Below, in pieces: positions 18,472 through 26,738 of a stretch of 64,000 nt of DNA. The stretch is from Cupriavidus taiwanensis. Lineage in GTDB: Bacteria > Pseudomonadota > Gammaproteobacteria > Burkholderiales > Burkholderiaceae. Where the stretch lies: positions 434,001 to 498,000 of the forward strand of contig NZ_LT977070.1 in the NCBI RefSeq assembly GCF_900250075.1. The letters run 5' to 3'. A model generated the notes under the pieces. That model searched no databases and was not told the origin of the DNA. It saw only the letters and a list, made by a program, of their open reading frames with translations. Position 1 is the stretch's first letter, and every line of letters begins with the position of its first letter. Position numbers and translations under genes: made by a program.

Positions 18472-18993
18472 TCAGTGGGCGGTGCGCGAACGCTTGCCGC
18501 ACTCGGCGCAGACGCCGTTCACGGTCAGTTCGACATGTTCGATGGCAAAGCCGCTGGGCACGCGCGGCGCGGCCGGCTGCGCCGGGGCGGCGGCATCGTC
18601 CAGGCAGAAGGTGCGGTCACAGCGGGTGCAGTGGAAATGGCTGTGCTGGCGATGCTCCTGCGCGCGCGCGGCCTCGTGCTCGACCAGGCTGAAGCGGAAC
18701 ACGCGGTCGTTGCCGGCGCGCTTCTGCGCCACGCCCTGGTCCACCAGCCAGTCCAGCACGCGGTAGACGGTGACGCGGTCGATGGTCTCGCCGGCCTCGG
18801 GCAGCCGGTCGATCACGGCCTGGTGCGTCAGCGCCTCGTCGCTGCCGATCAGGCACGCCAGGATGCACAGCCGCGGCTGGGTCACGCGCGCGCCCAGCCG
18901 GCGCAGGCGCTCATGGGCGGCCTCCAGGGCCGCCGGGGTCGGGATTGCCGGTTCCGGCGCCATGGCCGGCCGGTCCGGACTGGGACGGGTCAT
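18472..18993 (-). CDS. zur: Fur-family zinc uptake regulator
   Basis: Zur represses zinc uptake genes when zinc is bound. The protein (173 residues) has the Fur winged helix (LGARVTQPRLCILACLIGSDEALTHQAVIDRL, then VTVYRVLDWLVDQGVAQK). Its dimer domain has HSHFHCTRC and CAECGKR, the two CxxC pairs of the structural zinc site. Zur rather than Fur is inferred from the cobW genes and ZnuD-like receptor beside it. The ATG at 18993 is only about seven bases from a possible -10, so translation may be leaderless or begin at the ATG at 18963. A Zur-like box overlaps the promoter, suggesting autoregulation. Confidence 0.88.
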   Translation of the reverse strand: MTRPSPDRPAMAPEPAIPTPAALEAAHERLRRLGARVTQPRLCILACLIGSDEALTHQAVIDRLPEAGETIDRVTVYRVLDWLVDQGVAQKRAGNDRVFRFSLVEHEAARAQEHRQHSHFHCTRCDRTFCLDDAAAPAQPAAPRVPSGFAIEHVELTVNGVCAECGKRSRTAH

Positions 18994-19018
18994 GGCCGGA
19001 TTTAACCATAGCCCTACG

Positions 19019-19038
19019 GTTGTTGCAATTCAGTTGCG
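19019..19038 (-). promoter_or_regulatory. Candidate Zur operator over the zur-cobW promoter
   Basis: The plus-strand sequence GTTGTTGCAATTCAGTTGCG matches the box before the second cobW gene at 16 of 20 positions. On the minus strand TTGCAA inside it is a plausible -35, with TTAAAT 17 bases downstream as -10. A repressor bound here would cover the -35. Confidence 0.6.
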
Positions 19039-19098
19039 TCAGCCGCGACGGCGGATTGCGCCTATGATCGGCACAGGACCACCTGAGCGGAGACCCCC

Positions 19099-19998
19099 AT
19101 GCTGAATGACGCGAGCGCGCTGCTGTTCCCGAATTTCGAACCGTTCCGGCAACAGGTCGGCGAGGTCGAGATCGCCGGGGTGCGGGGCGGCTCGGGGCCG
19201 CCGCTGCTGCTGCTGCACGGCCACCCGCAAAGCCACCTGATCTGGCACCGGGTGGCGCCCGCGCTGGCAGACCACTTCACCGTGATCGCCACCGACCTGC
19301 GCGGCTACGGCAGCAGTGCGGCGCCGCCCGGCAATGCCGGCCACGAGCGCTACAGCAAGCGCACCATGGCGCAGGACCAGGTGGCGCTGATGGCGGCCCT
19401 CGGTTTCCATCGCTTTGCGCTATGCGGCCATGACCGCGGCGCGCGCGTCTCGCACCGGCTCTGCCTGGACCACCCCGAGGCGGTCAGCCGCGCCATGCTG
19501 CTCGACATCGCGCCCACGCTGGCCATGTACGAGCGCACCAGCATGGCCTTTGCCGCGGCCTACTGGCACTGGTTCTTCCTGATCCAGCCGGCGCCGTTCC
19601 CCGAGACCCTGATCAATGCCGAGCCCGATTTCTATATCCAGAAGCTGATGGGCCTGCGTCACGCCGGCCTGGCGGCGTTCGCGCCCGACGCGATGGCCGC
19701 CTACACCGCGGCAATGCGCGACCCGGCGCGCGTGCACGCCATGTGCGAGGACTACCGCGCCGCCGCCACCATCGACCTCGAGCACGACCGCGCCGAGCGC
19801 GAGGCCGGGCGCCGCCTGGCGCTGCCGCTGCGCGTGCTGTGGGGCGAGCACGGCGTGGTGGCGCGCTGCTTCGAGCCGCTGGCGCTGTGGCAGGAGGTGG
19901 CCGCCGACGTAAGCGGGCGCGCGCTGCCCTGCGGCCATTACATCCCCGAGGAAGCCCCCGACCCGCTGCTGGAGGAAATGCTCGGTTTCTTCCGCTAG
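19099..19998 (+). CDS. Haloacetate (fluoroacetate-type) dehalogenase
   Basis: An alpha/beta hydrolase of 299 residues. It has HGHPQSHLIWH near residue 40, DLRGYGSSAAP near 75, the nucleophile elbow GHDRGAR (Asp112, with Arg113 and Arg116), Asp136 in LLDIAP, and the catalytic His280 in CGHYIP. The WHWFF segment supplies the His157-Trp158 pair that holds the halide in fluoroacetate dehalogenases. Together these match the residue set of that family, not a general esterase or epoxide hydrolase. It would hydrolyse the carbon-halogen bond of haloacetates to glycolate in the cytosol. It stands alone, divergent from zur. Confidence 0.85.
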   Translation: MLNDASALLFPNFEPFRQQVGEVEIAGVRGGSGPPLLLLHGHPQSHLIWHRVAPALADHFTVIATDLRGYGSSAAPPGNAGHERYSKRTMAQDQVALMAALGFHRFALCGHDRGARVSHRLCLDHPEAVSRAMLLDIAPTLAMYERTSMAFAAAYWHWFFLIQPAPFPETLINAEPDFYIQKLMGLRHAGLAAFAPDAMAAYTAAMRDPARVHAMCEDYRAAATIDLEHDRAEREAGRRLALPLRVLWGEHGVVARCFEPLALWQEVAADVSGRALPCGHYIPEEAPDPLLEEMLGFFR

Positions 19999-20288
19999 CC
20001 GGCGGCGGCTGTCGCGAAACGCGGACTTTGTGGGCGATTGCTGCCATAACTTTCCCGTTTCACGCCATATGCCGCGGATTGCAGGCGGGTTAGCCCCTAT
20101 ACCTGGGCATTGTCTGGTGTTGCTAACATCATCCTCGCCCTTGCGGTTTACGGCAGCGGCAGCGGCGCCAGCCGGTCACGGTGCAAACGCGGCGAGTGAG
20201 ACCGCGCCAGAGTTCCCCGCGCGAGCAGGGCTCCAGCCGGCGGCAAGGCATTGCATGACGGGTATTGAAGGAACCAGGAGAAGAGAGC

Positions 20289-21275
20289 ATGAAACGAGTG
20301 GCAAAGACGATCGCGGCCGCGCTGGCAATCGGCGCGATGGGCATGGCGGCAGGCGCGTACGCGCAGGAATTCCCGGGCGGCAAGCCGATTTCGGCCGTGG
20401 TGCCGTTCTCTGCGGGCGGCCCGACCGACAAGGTCTCGCGCGAGTTGACCGCGATCATGTCCAAGCACCTTGGCGCGACCATCGTGATCGAAAACCTGGG
20501 CGGCGCCGGTGGCACCATCGGCGCCAAGAAGGTGGCCCAGTCCAAGAACGACGGCCACACCGTGCTGATCCACCATATCGGCATGGCCACGGCCCCGGCG
20601 CTGTACCGCAACCTGGGCTTCGATCCGCTCAAGGACTTCGAGATGGTCGGCGAGATCGCCGACGTGCCGATGATCCTGGTCGGCAACAAGTCGCTGCCGC
20701 CAAACAGCTTCAAGGAACTGCTGCCGTACATCAAGGCCAACGCTGCCAAGTTGTCGCTGGCCAATGCCGGCATCGGTTCGGCCTCGCACCTGTGCGGGCT
20801 GCTGTTCCAGAGCGCGATCCAGACCGAGCTGACCACGGTGCCGTACAAGGGCGCGGCTCCGGCGCTGACGGATATCCTCGGCGGCCAGGTCAACCTGCTG
20901 TGCGACCAGACCACCAACCTGGCTGGCCACCTGAAGGCGCATTCGGTCAAGGCGTACGCCGCCATGCAGGCAAAACGCGTGGAAGCGTTCAAGGACGTCC
21001 CGACCGCGGCGGAGCAGGGCATGCCCAATGTGGAAGTCAAGGTCTGGCACGCCATGTACGCGCCCAAGGGCACGCCCAAGCCGGTGATCGACAAGCTGTC
21101 GGCCGCCCTGCAGAAGGCCGTGGCCGACCCGGCGTTCCGCGCCAAGATGGCCGAGCTGGGCGCCGAAGCGGTGCCGGCGCAGCGCGCCACGCCTGAATCG
21201 CTGCGCACCTACCTGAGCGCAGAGATCAACAAGTGGACCCCGGTGATCAAGAAGGCCGGCGTCTATGCGGATTGA
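20289..21275 (+). CDS. Bug-family (TctC-like) periplasmic solute-binding protein
   Basis: A 328-residue tripartite tricarboxylate receptor. A signal peptide (MKRVAKTIAAALAIGAMGMA, cleaved after AYA) precedes KPISAVVPFSAGGPTDKVSR, the Bug strand-loop that contacts a carboxylate. ENLGGAGGTIGAKKVA and VPYKGAAPALTDILGGQVNLLCDQ are further family hallmarks. No membrane partner (tctA/tctB) is nearby, as is usual for the many orphan Bug proteins of this lineage. The ligand is unknown. GGAGAAGAG before the ATG at 20289 sets the start. The 290 bases before it hold no clear element. Confidence 0.9.
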   Translation: MKRVAKTIAAALAIGAMGMAAGAYAQEFPGGKPISAVVPFSAGGPTDKVSRELTAIMSKHLGATIVIENLGGAGGTIGAKKVAQSKNDGHTVLIHHIGMATAPALYRNLGFDPLKDFEMVGEIADVPMILVGNKSLPPNSFKELLPYIKANAAKLSLANAGIGSASHLCGLLFQSAIQTELTTVPYKGAAPALTDILGGQVNLLCDQTTNLAGHLKAHSVKAYAAMQAKRVEAFKDVPTAAEQGMPNVEVKVWHAMYAPKGTPKPVIDKLSAALQKAVADPAFRAKMAELGAEAVPAQRATPESLRTYLSAEINKWTPVIKKAGVYAD

Positions 21276-21329
21276 TCCGATGGAGTGATGCATGCGGCGC
21301 GCTGGCCTGCCGGCCGGTGCGTTGTGCCG

Positions 21330-21359
21330 AAGGGCCATGCCTTGCGCATGGCCCTTTTT
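21330..21359 (+). terminator. Intrinsic terminator after the Bug gene
   Basis: The stem AAGGGCCATGC/GCATGGCCCTT with a five-base loop is followed by a T-run, about 55 bases after the stop. It isolates the Bug gene from hslV. Confidence 0.88.
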
Positions 21360-21439
21360 GTTTGCGGGGCGGCGCGACCAGCGGTGGCGGGCATCCTATA
21401 TTGGTCAGACTGCCGCCGCCGGCGAGGTGCGCGACAGGC

Positions 21440-21469
21440 CTTGAAACCGTGCCGGGGCGTCGCCAACTA
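21440..21469 (+). promoter_or_regulatory. Candidate sigma32 (heat-shock) promoter of hslVU
   Basis: CTTGAAA at 21440-21446 is a perfect sigma32 -35 core. GCCAACTA at 21462-21469, 15 bases on, partly matches CCCCATNT. The hslV ATG follows about 28 bases downstream, and hslVU is a known sigma32 target in enterobacteria. Confidence 0.55.
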
Positions 21470-21497
21470 CGGTCCTGACATATTCACGGAAGCCACC

Positions 21498-22034
21498 ATG
21501 GAACAGTATCACGGCACTACCATCGTCAGCGTCCGCCGCGGCAATCAGGTCGCGCTGGGCGGTGATGGTCAGGTCACGCTCGGCAATATCGTGATGAAGG
21601 GCACCGCGCGCAAGGTGCGCCGCATCTACAACGGCAAGGTGCTGGTCGGGTTTGCCGGCAGCACCGCCGACGCTTTCTCGCTGCTGGACCGCTTCGAGGC
21701 CAAGTTGGAGAAATACCAGGGCAACCTGACCCGCGCCGCAGTCGACCTCGCCAAGGACTGGCGCTCGGACCGCGCGCTGCGCCGGCTGGAGGCCATGCTG
21801 ATCACCGCCGACCGCGACACCACGCTGGTCATCACCGGCAATGGCGACGTGCTGGACCCCGAGGGCGGCATCGCCGCGATCGGTTCGGGCGGCGCCTATG
21901 CGCAGTCGGCGGCCAAGGCGCTGATGGAAAACACCGAGATGGCGCCGAAGGACGTGGTCGAAAAAGCGCTGACCATCGCCGGCGAGCTCTGCATCTATAC
22001 CAACACCAATTTCGTCATCGAGACGCTGGAATAA
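21498..22034 (+). CDS. hslV: HslV peptidase subunit of the HslUV protease
   Basis: HslV is the threonine peptidase ring of the ATP-dependent HslUV protease in the cytosol. The 178-residue protein begins MEQYHG followed by TTIVSVRRG, so the catalytic Thr would be residue 7 after removal of a short propeptide. [33 protein letters not shown] and the C-terminal [13 protein letters not shown] are family-typical. hslU follows after 65 bases. Confidence 0.96.
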   Translation: MEQYHGTTIVSVRRGNQVALGGDGQVTLGNIVMKGTARKVRRIYNGKVLVGFAGSTADAFSLLDRFEAKLEKYQGNLTRAAVDLAKDWRSDRALRRLEAMLITADRDTTLVITGNGDVLDPEGGIAAIGSGGAYAQSAAKALMENTEMAPKDVVEKALTIAGELCIYTNTNFVIETLE

Positions 22035-22099
22035 GCCGCTGGCACCAGCGGGGGCCGGCGTACGCCCCCCGCGCACCGCGCCCCAACTGAACGGATACC

Positions 22100-23431
22100 A
22101 TGTCGCACACCATGACCCCGTCGGAAATCGTTTCCGAACTCGACAAGCACATCATCGGCCAGAACAAGGCCAAGAAGGCCGTGGCGGTGGCGCTGCGCAA
22201 CCGCTGGCGCCGCCAGCAGGTGGCCGAGCCGCTGCGCCAGGAAATCACCCCCAAGAACATCCTGATGATCGGCCCGACCGGCGTCGGCAAGACCGAGATC
22301 GCACGGCGCCTGGCCAAGCTGGCCGACGCGCCCTTCATCAAGATCGAGGCGACCAAGTTCACCGAGGTGGGCTATGTCGGCCGCGACGTCGACACCATCG
22401 TGCGCGACCTCGCCGAGATGGCGATCAAGCAGACGCGCGAATCCGAGATGAAGAAGGTGCGCACCAAGGCCGAGGACGCCGCCGAGGACCGCCTGCTCGA
22501 CGTGCTGCTGCCGCCGCCGCGCGATATCGGCTTCTCGCAGCCGGAAGAGAAGGATTCCAACACGCGCCAGGTGTTCCGCAAGAAGCTGCGCGAAGGCCAG
22601 CTCGACGACAAGGACATCGAGCTCGAGGTCTCCGCCGGCATGCCGAGCATGGACATCATGGGCCCGCCGGGCATGGAAGACATGACCGAGCAGATCCGCA
22701 CCATGTTTGCCGGCCTGGGCCAGGGCAAGAAGGCGCGCCGCAAGATGAAGGTCAAGGAAGCGTTCAAGCTGCTGATCGACGAAGAGGCCGCCAAGCTGGT
22801 CAATGACGAGGAACTGAAGCACAAGGCCATCGCCAACGTCGAGCAGAACGGCATCGTGTTCCTGGACGAGATCGACAAGATCGCCAGCCGCAGCGATATC
22901 GGCGGCGGCGAAGTGTCGCGCCAGGGCGTGCAGCGCGACCTGCTGCCGCTGGTCGAGGGCACCACGGTCAACACCAAGTACGGCATGATCAAGACCGACC
23001 ATATCCTGTTCATCGCCTCGGGCGCGTTCCACCTGTCCAAGCCGAGCGACCTGATCCCCGAGCTGCAAGGCCGCTTCCCGATCCGCGTGGAACTGGAATC
23101 GCTGTCGGTGCAGGACTTCGAGGCTATCCTGACGCAGACCGATGCCAGCCTGACCAAGCAATACCAGGCGCTGCTGAACACCGAGGAGGTCAACCTGGTG
23201 TTCGCGCCGGACGGCATCCGCCGGCTCGCCGAGATCGCGTTCTCGGTCAACGAGAAGGTCGAGAACATCGGCGCGCGCCGGCTCTACACGGTGATGGAGC
23301 GGCTGCTGGAGGATCTGTCGTTCCATGCCAGCAAGTCGTCCGGCGAGACCGTGACCATCGACGCCGCGTACGTCGAGGAACGCCTGGGCGACCTCGCCGG
23401 CAACGAGGACCTGTCGCGCTACGTGCTGTAA
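22100..23431 (+). CDS. hslU: HslU ATPase subunit of the HslUV protease
   Basis: A 443-residue AAA+ unfoldase. It has the N-terminal [34 protein letters not shown] region, Walker [10 protein letters not shown] near 62-70, the pore loop GYVGRD near 90, an intermediate I-domain, Walker [11 protein letters not shown] near 255 and the C-terminal EDLSRYVL tail that docks into HslV. Length and motif order match the family. It forms an operon with hslV and ends at a double terminator. Confidence 0.97.
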   Translation: MSHTMTPSEIVSELDKHIIGQNKAKKAVAVALRNRWRRQQVAEPLRQEITPKNILMIGPTGVGKTEIARRLAKLADAPFIKIEATKFTEVGYVGRDVDTIVRDLAEMAIKQTRESEMKKVRTKAEDAAEDRLLDVLLPPPRDIGFSQPEEKDSNTRQVFRKKLREGQLDDKDIELEVSAGMPSMDIMGPPGMEDMTEQIRTMFAGLGQGKKARRKMKVKEAFKLLIDEEAAKLVNDEELKHKAIANVEQNGIVFLDEIDKIASRSDIGGGEVSRQGVQRDLLPLVEGTTVNTKYGMIKTDHILFIASGAFHLSKPSDLIPELQGRFPIRVELESLSVQDFEAILTQTDASLTKQYQALLNTEEVNLVFAPDGIRRLAEIAFSVNEKVENIGARRLYTVMERLLEDLSFHASKSSGETVTIDAAYVEERLGDLAGNEDLSRYVL

Positions 23432-23452
23432 AGCCCGCGGCATGGCAAAACG

Positions 23453-23506
23453 AAAGGCGCACTGCGGTGCGCCTTTTTGAAAGGCGCACCGCAGTGCGCC
23501 TTTTTT
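23453..23506. terminator. Twin hairpin terminator after hslU
   Basis: Two hairpins lie in tandem. The first has stem AAAGGCGCAC/GTGCGCCTTT with loop TGCG, the second the same stem with loop CGCA; each ends in a T-run. The second unit is the exact reverse complement of the first, so the pair can also fold as one long hairpin. It can stop transcription in both directions. Confidence 0.88.
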
Positions 23507-23670
23507 CATGTCCGTGCGTTTCCACCTGCCACATCGCGGTAAGGCTCGTAAGCAATGGTAAGCCCGCTGGCCGGCGTGGCCGGGCGATGCGACCCTTGCG
23601 CACCTTGACGGTCGATTGACCGGTGCGGGAGCCACCGCATCCCCCTCAACCCACTGGCAGGAGAAATCAC

Positions 23671-23964
23671 ATGGTCCATTACAAGACCCGCCGGGTGGTG
23701 CTCGCCACGGGCGGCCTGCTGGCCGCGCTGGCCGCCGCAACGGCCTTCCTTTGCATCCGTCCGGCGATGCCGGCGGCCGAAGCCGCGCAATCGGGCACCC
23801 TGGGCGCGGCCGCCGCCGCGGCGGCAACGCTGGCGCTGGATTCGGGCGCGCTGTTCACGCTGGCGGACCGCCATGCCGGCGATGCCATGCGCATCGCCGA
23901 CAGCGGTGCGCCGCCGGACGGTGCCGACGGCCTGGACTGGGACTACGTCCAGTTGCGCCTGTAG
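23671..23964 (+). CDS. Hypothetical membrane-anchored small protein
   Basis: A 97-residue protein of unknown function. A basic N-terminus (MVHYKTRRVV) precedes a hydrophobic segment (LATGGLLAALAAATAFLCI) that would act as signal anchor. An Ala-rich stretch and an acidic C-terminus (GLDWDYVQLRL) follow. GGCAGGAGAAA before the ATG at 23671 supports translation from there rather than from the in-frame codon 48 bases upstream. It is a single gene flanked by terminators. Confidence 0.6.
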   Translation: MVHYKTRRVVLATGGLLAALAAATAFLCIRPAMPAAEAAQSGTLGAAAAAAATLALDSGALFTLADRHAGDAMRIADSGAPPDGADGLDWDYVQLRL

Positions 23965-23983
23965 CGCGGCGCCATGCCACGCC

Positions 23984-24019
23984 ATGCAAAAGGCCGCGCA
24001 CGTGCGCGGCCTTTTGCAT
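23984..24019. terminator. Perfect 36-bp palindrome, bidirectional terminator
   Basis: The left half ATGCAAAAGGCCGCGCAC is followed immediately by its exact complement. AAAA on the left and TTTT on the right give a U-run on each strand. It separates the small protein gene from the converging regA gene. Confidence 0.82.
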
Positions 24020-24041
24020 TGGGGAACCCCGTTCAGCGCCT

Positions 24042-24653
24042 TCAGCGTGATACCGGCCGCTTGCCCAGCTTGCGCTGCAAGGTGCGCCGGTGCATGTTCA
24101 GCGCGCGCGCCGTCGCGGAGATATTGCCGCCATGCTCGGCCAGCACGCGCTGGATATGTTCCCACTCCAGCCGCGCCACCGACAACGGCACCGGTTCTTC
24201 CAGCGCGGCCTGCGCCGCGTCTTCCGACACGCCCGCCATCAGCGCGGTCAGGATCGAATCGACATTGGCCGGCTTGGCCAGGTATTCATCGGCGCCTTGC
24301 TTGACCGCCGCCACCGCGGTGGCGATGCTGGCGTAGCCGGTCAGGATCAGGATGCGCGCGTCGGGCAGGGCCTGCCGCAGCGGCGCCACCAGCTGCAGCC
24401 CGGACTCGGCGGGCGCGGTGCTGCCGGCTTCGGGCGGCGGCTCCAGGTGCAGGTCCAGCGTGACGTAGGCAAAGTCGGTGCGCGCCGCCAGCGCCAGCGC
24501 GGTGCGGCCGTCGTGCGCCACCGCCACGGCATAGCCGCGGCGCGTCAGAGCGCGCGCCAGCGTGCCGGCAAAGACTTCGTCGTCGTCGATCACCAGGAAG
24601 GGCGTGCCGGCCGGTGCGGTGGCTTCGGGTACCGGGGTAAGGGGTTCGGTCAT
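24042..24653 (-). CDS. regA: RegA/PrrA-family response regulator
   Basis: A 203-residue redox response regulator. The receiver domain has FLVIDDDEVFAGTLARALTRRG, the phospho-acceptor Asp in YVTLDLHLEP, and LILTGYASIATAVAAVKQGADEYLAKP with the conserved Lys. A proline-containing linker leads to a Fis-type helix-turn-helix (LAEHGGNISATARALNMHRRTLQRKL) nearly identical in pattern to RegA/ActR/PrrA. It overlaps the kinase gene by four bases. The receiver carries an unusual insertion after the Asp (PPPEAGSTAPAESG). Confidence 0.9.
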   Translation of the reverse strand: MTEPLTPVPEATAPAGTPFLVIDDDEVFAGTLARALTRRGYAVAVAHDGRTALALAARTDFAYVTLDLHLEPPPEAGSTAPAESGLQLVAPLRQALPDARILILTGYASIATAVAAVKQGADEYLAKPANVDSILTALMAGVSEDAAQAALEEPVPLSVARLEWEHIQRVLAEHGGNISATARALNMHRRTLQRKLGKRPVSR

Positions 24654-26044
24654 AACGCAGAAGGCATGGTGGCGGTGGCGGCCGCGGAGGTGGAAAGCGT
24701 GGAGAGCGCGGGCAGGCGCAGTTCGGCGACGGTGCCGCCGCCCGGGCGGTCATGCCAGGCGAGTTCGCCGCCCATCTGGCGGGCGGCGCTTTGCGCCAGG
24801 TACAGGCCGATGCCCTGGCCGCCATGCTGGCTGGCCACCGGGGTTTCGCCGAGCTGGCCGCGCAGCGCTTCGGGGATGCCGTCGCCGTGGTCGGCAACGC
24901 GGAACGACAGCCATGGCGCGGTATTGCCGGGGGCCATGGCGATCTGCAGCTGCAACGGCTGCGCGCCGCGGCTGGCGGCCTGCTGGCTGCGCGCGGCGTT
25001 GTCCAGCAGGATGGTCAGGATCTGGCCCACGCGCGCGGTTTCCACCGCCTGCGCGCCGGCGCCCGGCGTGGCCACGGCCTGCAGGCTGGCATTGGGATGG
25101 CGCAGCTGCCAGCGCTCGGCAAACGCCGGCAGCCAGCCGTCGATGCGCTGCGGCGCCAGCGTGGCCGGGTCTTCGCGCAGCCGCGCCAGGGTCGAGCGGC
25201 ACAGCGCCAGCTGCTGCTCCATGGTCTGCAGGTCGGGCAGATAGCCGCTGATGGCGGCGGCGCCGCGGCCGGCGTCGGAGGCATCGGCGCGCAGCTCGCC
25301 GGCAATCACCGCCAGCGTCGCCAGCGGCGTGCCGATTTCATGCGCCACCGCGGCGGCCTGGCCGTTCAGGTCCTCGACGCGCGCTTCGCGCAGCAGCTGC
25401 TCGCGCGCCAGGTTCAGCTGCGCCTCGCGCTGGCGCAGCACGCCCGACAGGCGCGCCACGAACAGCGCGATCATCACCGCGCTGGCGACGAAGTTCAGCC
25501 ACATGCCGGCCAGGTGGTAGGTCACCGCGTTGTCCGGGTTGTGCAGGTCCAGCGGCACGTACTCGATCAGCAGCACCGTGTAGCAGGCCAGCGCGTACAG
25601 CGACAGCGCAATCACCTGGCGCCACGGCAGGATGGCCGCGGCGATGGCCAGCCCCGGCAGGTAGAACGAGACGAACGGGTTGGTGGCGCCGCCGGTGTAG
25701 AACAGGATCGCCGACAGCGCGGTCAGGTCGACCAGCAGCTGGCCCATCAGCTCGGCCTCGCCGGGCGCGCTGTTGCGCCGCGTGTGCTGGCGCAGCCGCA
25801 GGCCGGTGAGCAGGTTGAACAGCGCCTGCAGCCCCAGCACCACCAGCAGCGGCGTGTAGGGCAGGCGGATGCCGGCAATCGGCTCGCACACCAGCACGGT
25901 CAGCGCCTGTCCGCCCAGCAGCGCCCAGCGCAGCCAGAACAGCCGGCGCAGCGTCACCTGGCCATGGCGTGCCGAACTGCCGGCCGGCAGGGGCGACAGG
26001 AACGGGAAGTCAGGCAGGCGGGTCACGGCTGGGGCGGTGCGCAT
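24650..26044 (-). CDS. regB: RegB/PrrB-family redox sensor histidine kinase
   Basis: A 464-residue membrane kinase with about six transmembrane segments in residues 30-210. The heptad GGATNPF, the ubiquinone-sensing motif of RegB, is near 117-123. The H-box is VAHEIGTPLATL (about His235). A cysteine in QLALCRSTLARL (about C282) lies where RegB has its redox-active Cys. The ATP-binding domain has DNAARS and GGQGIGLYLAQSAARQMGG. In relatives RegB/RegA tunes respiration and carbon or nitrogen metabolism to the quinone pool. The gene precedes regA in one operon. Confidence 0.9.
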   Translation of the reverse strand: MRTAPAVTRLPDFPFLSPLPAGSSARHGQVTLRRLFWLRWALLGGQALTVLVCEPIAGIRLPYTPLLVVLGLQALFNLLTGLRLRQHTRRNSAPGEAELMGQLLVDLTALSAILFYTGGATNPFVSFYLPGLAIAAAILPWRQVIALSLYALACYTVLLIEYVPLDLHNPDNAVTYHLAGMWLNFVASAVMIALFVARLSGVLRQREAQLNLAREQLLREARVEDLNGQAAAVAHEIGTPLATLAVIAGELRADASDAGRGAAAISGYLPDLQTMEQQLALCRSTLARLREDPATLAPQRIDGWLPAFAERWQLRHPNASLQAVATPGAGAQAVETARVGQILTILLDNAARSQQAASRGAQPLQLQIAMAPGNTAPWLSFRVADHGDGIPEALRGQLGETPVASQHGGQGIGLYLAQSAARQMGGELAWHDRPGGGTVAELRLPALSTLSTSAAATATMPSAL

Positions 26045-26230
26045 GGCGCGAGTGTATCAATGCCGCCGCGGGGCGCCGGCGCGTGCGACACCTTGCCGCA
26101 TTGGCGCGTTGCCGCGCCGGCTGCCAGACTGGCTGGTTGCGTTGTCGATCGCGCGTGCCGGGCGGCTACGGCGGGCTCGGGCATGGGCGGTCCCCGCATG
26201 GTCTAATGTCTGCTTTCAGGAGAGCCTTTG

Positions 26231-26713
26231 ATGCAAGCCAAATTCCGCCCGGCCACGCTGGCCGCTACCTTTGCCCTGGCCGCCACGCTGGCATCGGGCG
26301 CCGCGCTGGCGCAGGTCGATGTCAGCAGCGCCTGGGTGCGCGGCACGGTGCCGACCCAGACCGCTTCGGGCGCCTTCATGGTGCTGCACGCGCACCAGGA
26401 CGCAAAGCTGGTCGGCGTCTCGTCGCCGGTGGCGTCGGCCGAGCTGCACGAGATGAAGATGGAAGGCAACGTGATGCGCATGCGCCAGATCAAGTCGCTG
26501 GACCTGCCCAGGATGCAGAACGTCGAACTGAAGCCGGGCGGCTACCACGTGATGCTGATGGACCTGAAGGCCCAGCTCAAGCCCGGCGATACCGTGCCCA
26601 TCACGCTGAAGATCGAGCAGGGCGGCAAGGTGATCGAGCAGAAAGTCACGGCCGAAGTGCGCAGCATGGTGCCGGGCGCCGCCAGCGGCGGCCACGGCGA
26701 GCACAAGCACTGA
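26231..26713 (+). CDS. PCu(A)C-type periplasmic copper chaperone
   Basis: A 160-residue exported copper protein. The signal peptide ends at ALAQ near residue 28. The Cu(I) site pattern of the family is visible: ASAELHEMKMEGNVMRM and, about 20 residues later, GGYHVMLM. Such proteins pass copper to the CuA centre of cytochrome oxidase. The C-terminus has His (GGHGEHKH), adding possible metal binding. AGGAGAG before the ATG at 26231 fixes the start. It diverges from regB, a plausible functional link through respiration. Confidence 0.9.
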   Translation: MQAKFRPATLAATFALAATLASGAALAQVDVSSAWVRGTVPTQTASGAFMVLHAHQDAKLVGVSSPVASAELHEMKMEGNVMRMRQIKSLDLPRMQNVELKPGGYHVMLMDLKAQLKPGDTVPITLKIEQGGKVIEQKVTAEVRSMVPGAASGGHGEHKH

Positions 26714-26738
26714 CCGGCGGCCGGCCCGCGCCGGGGCG

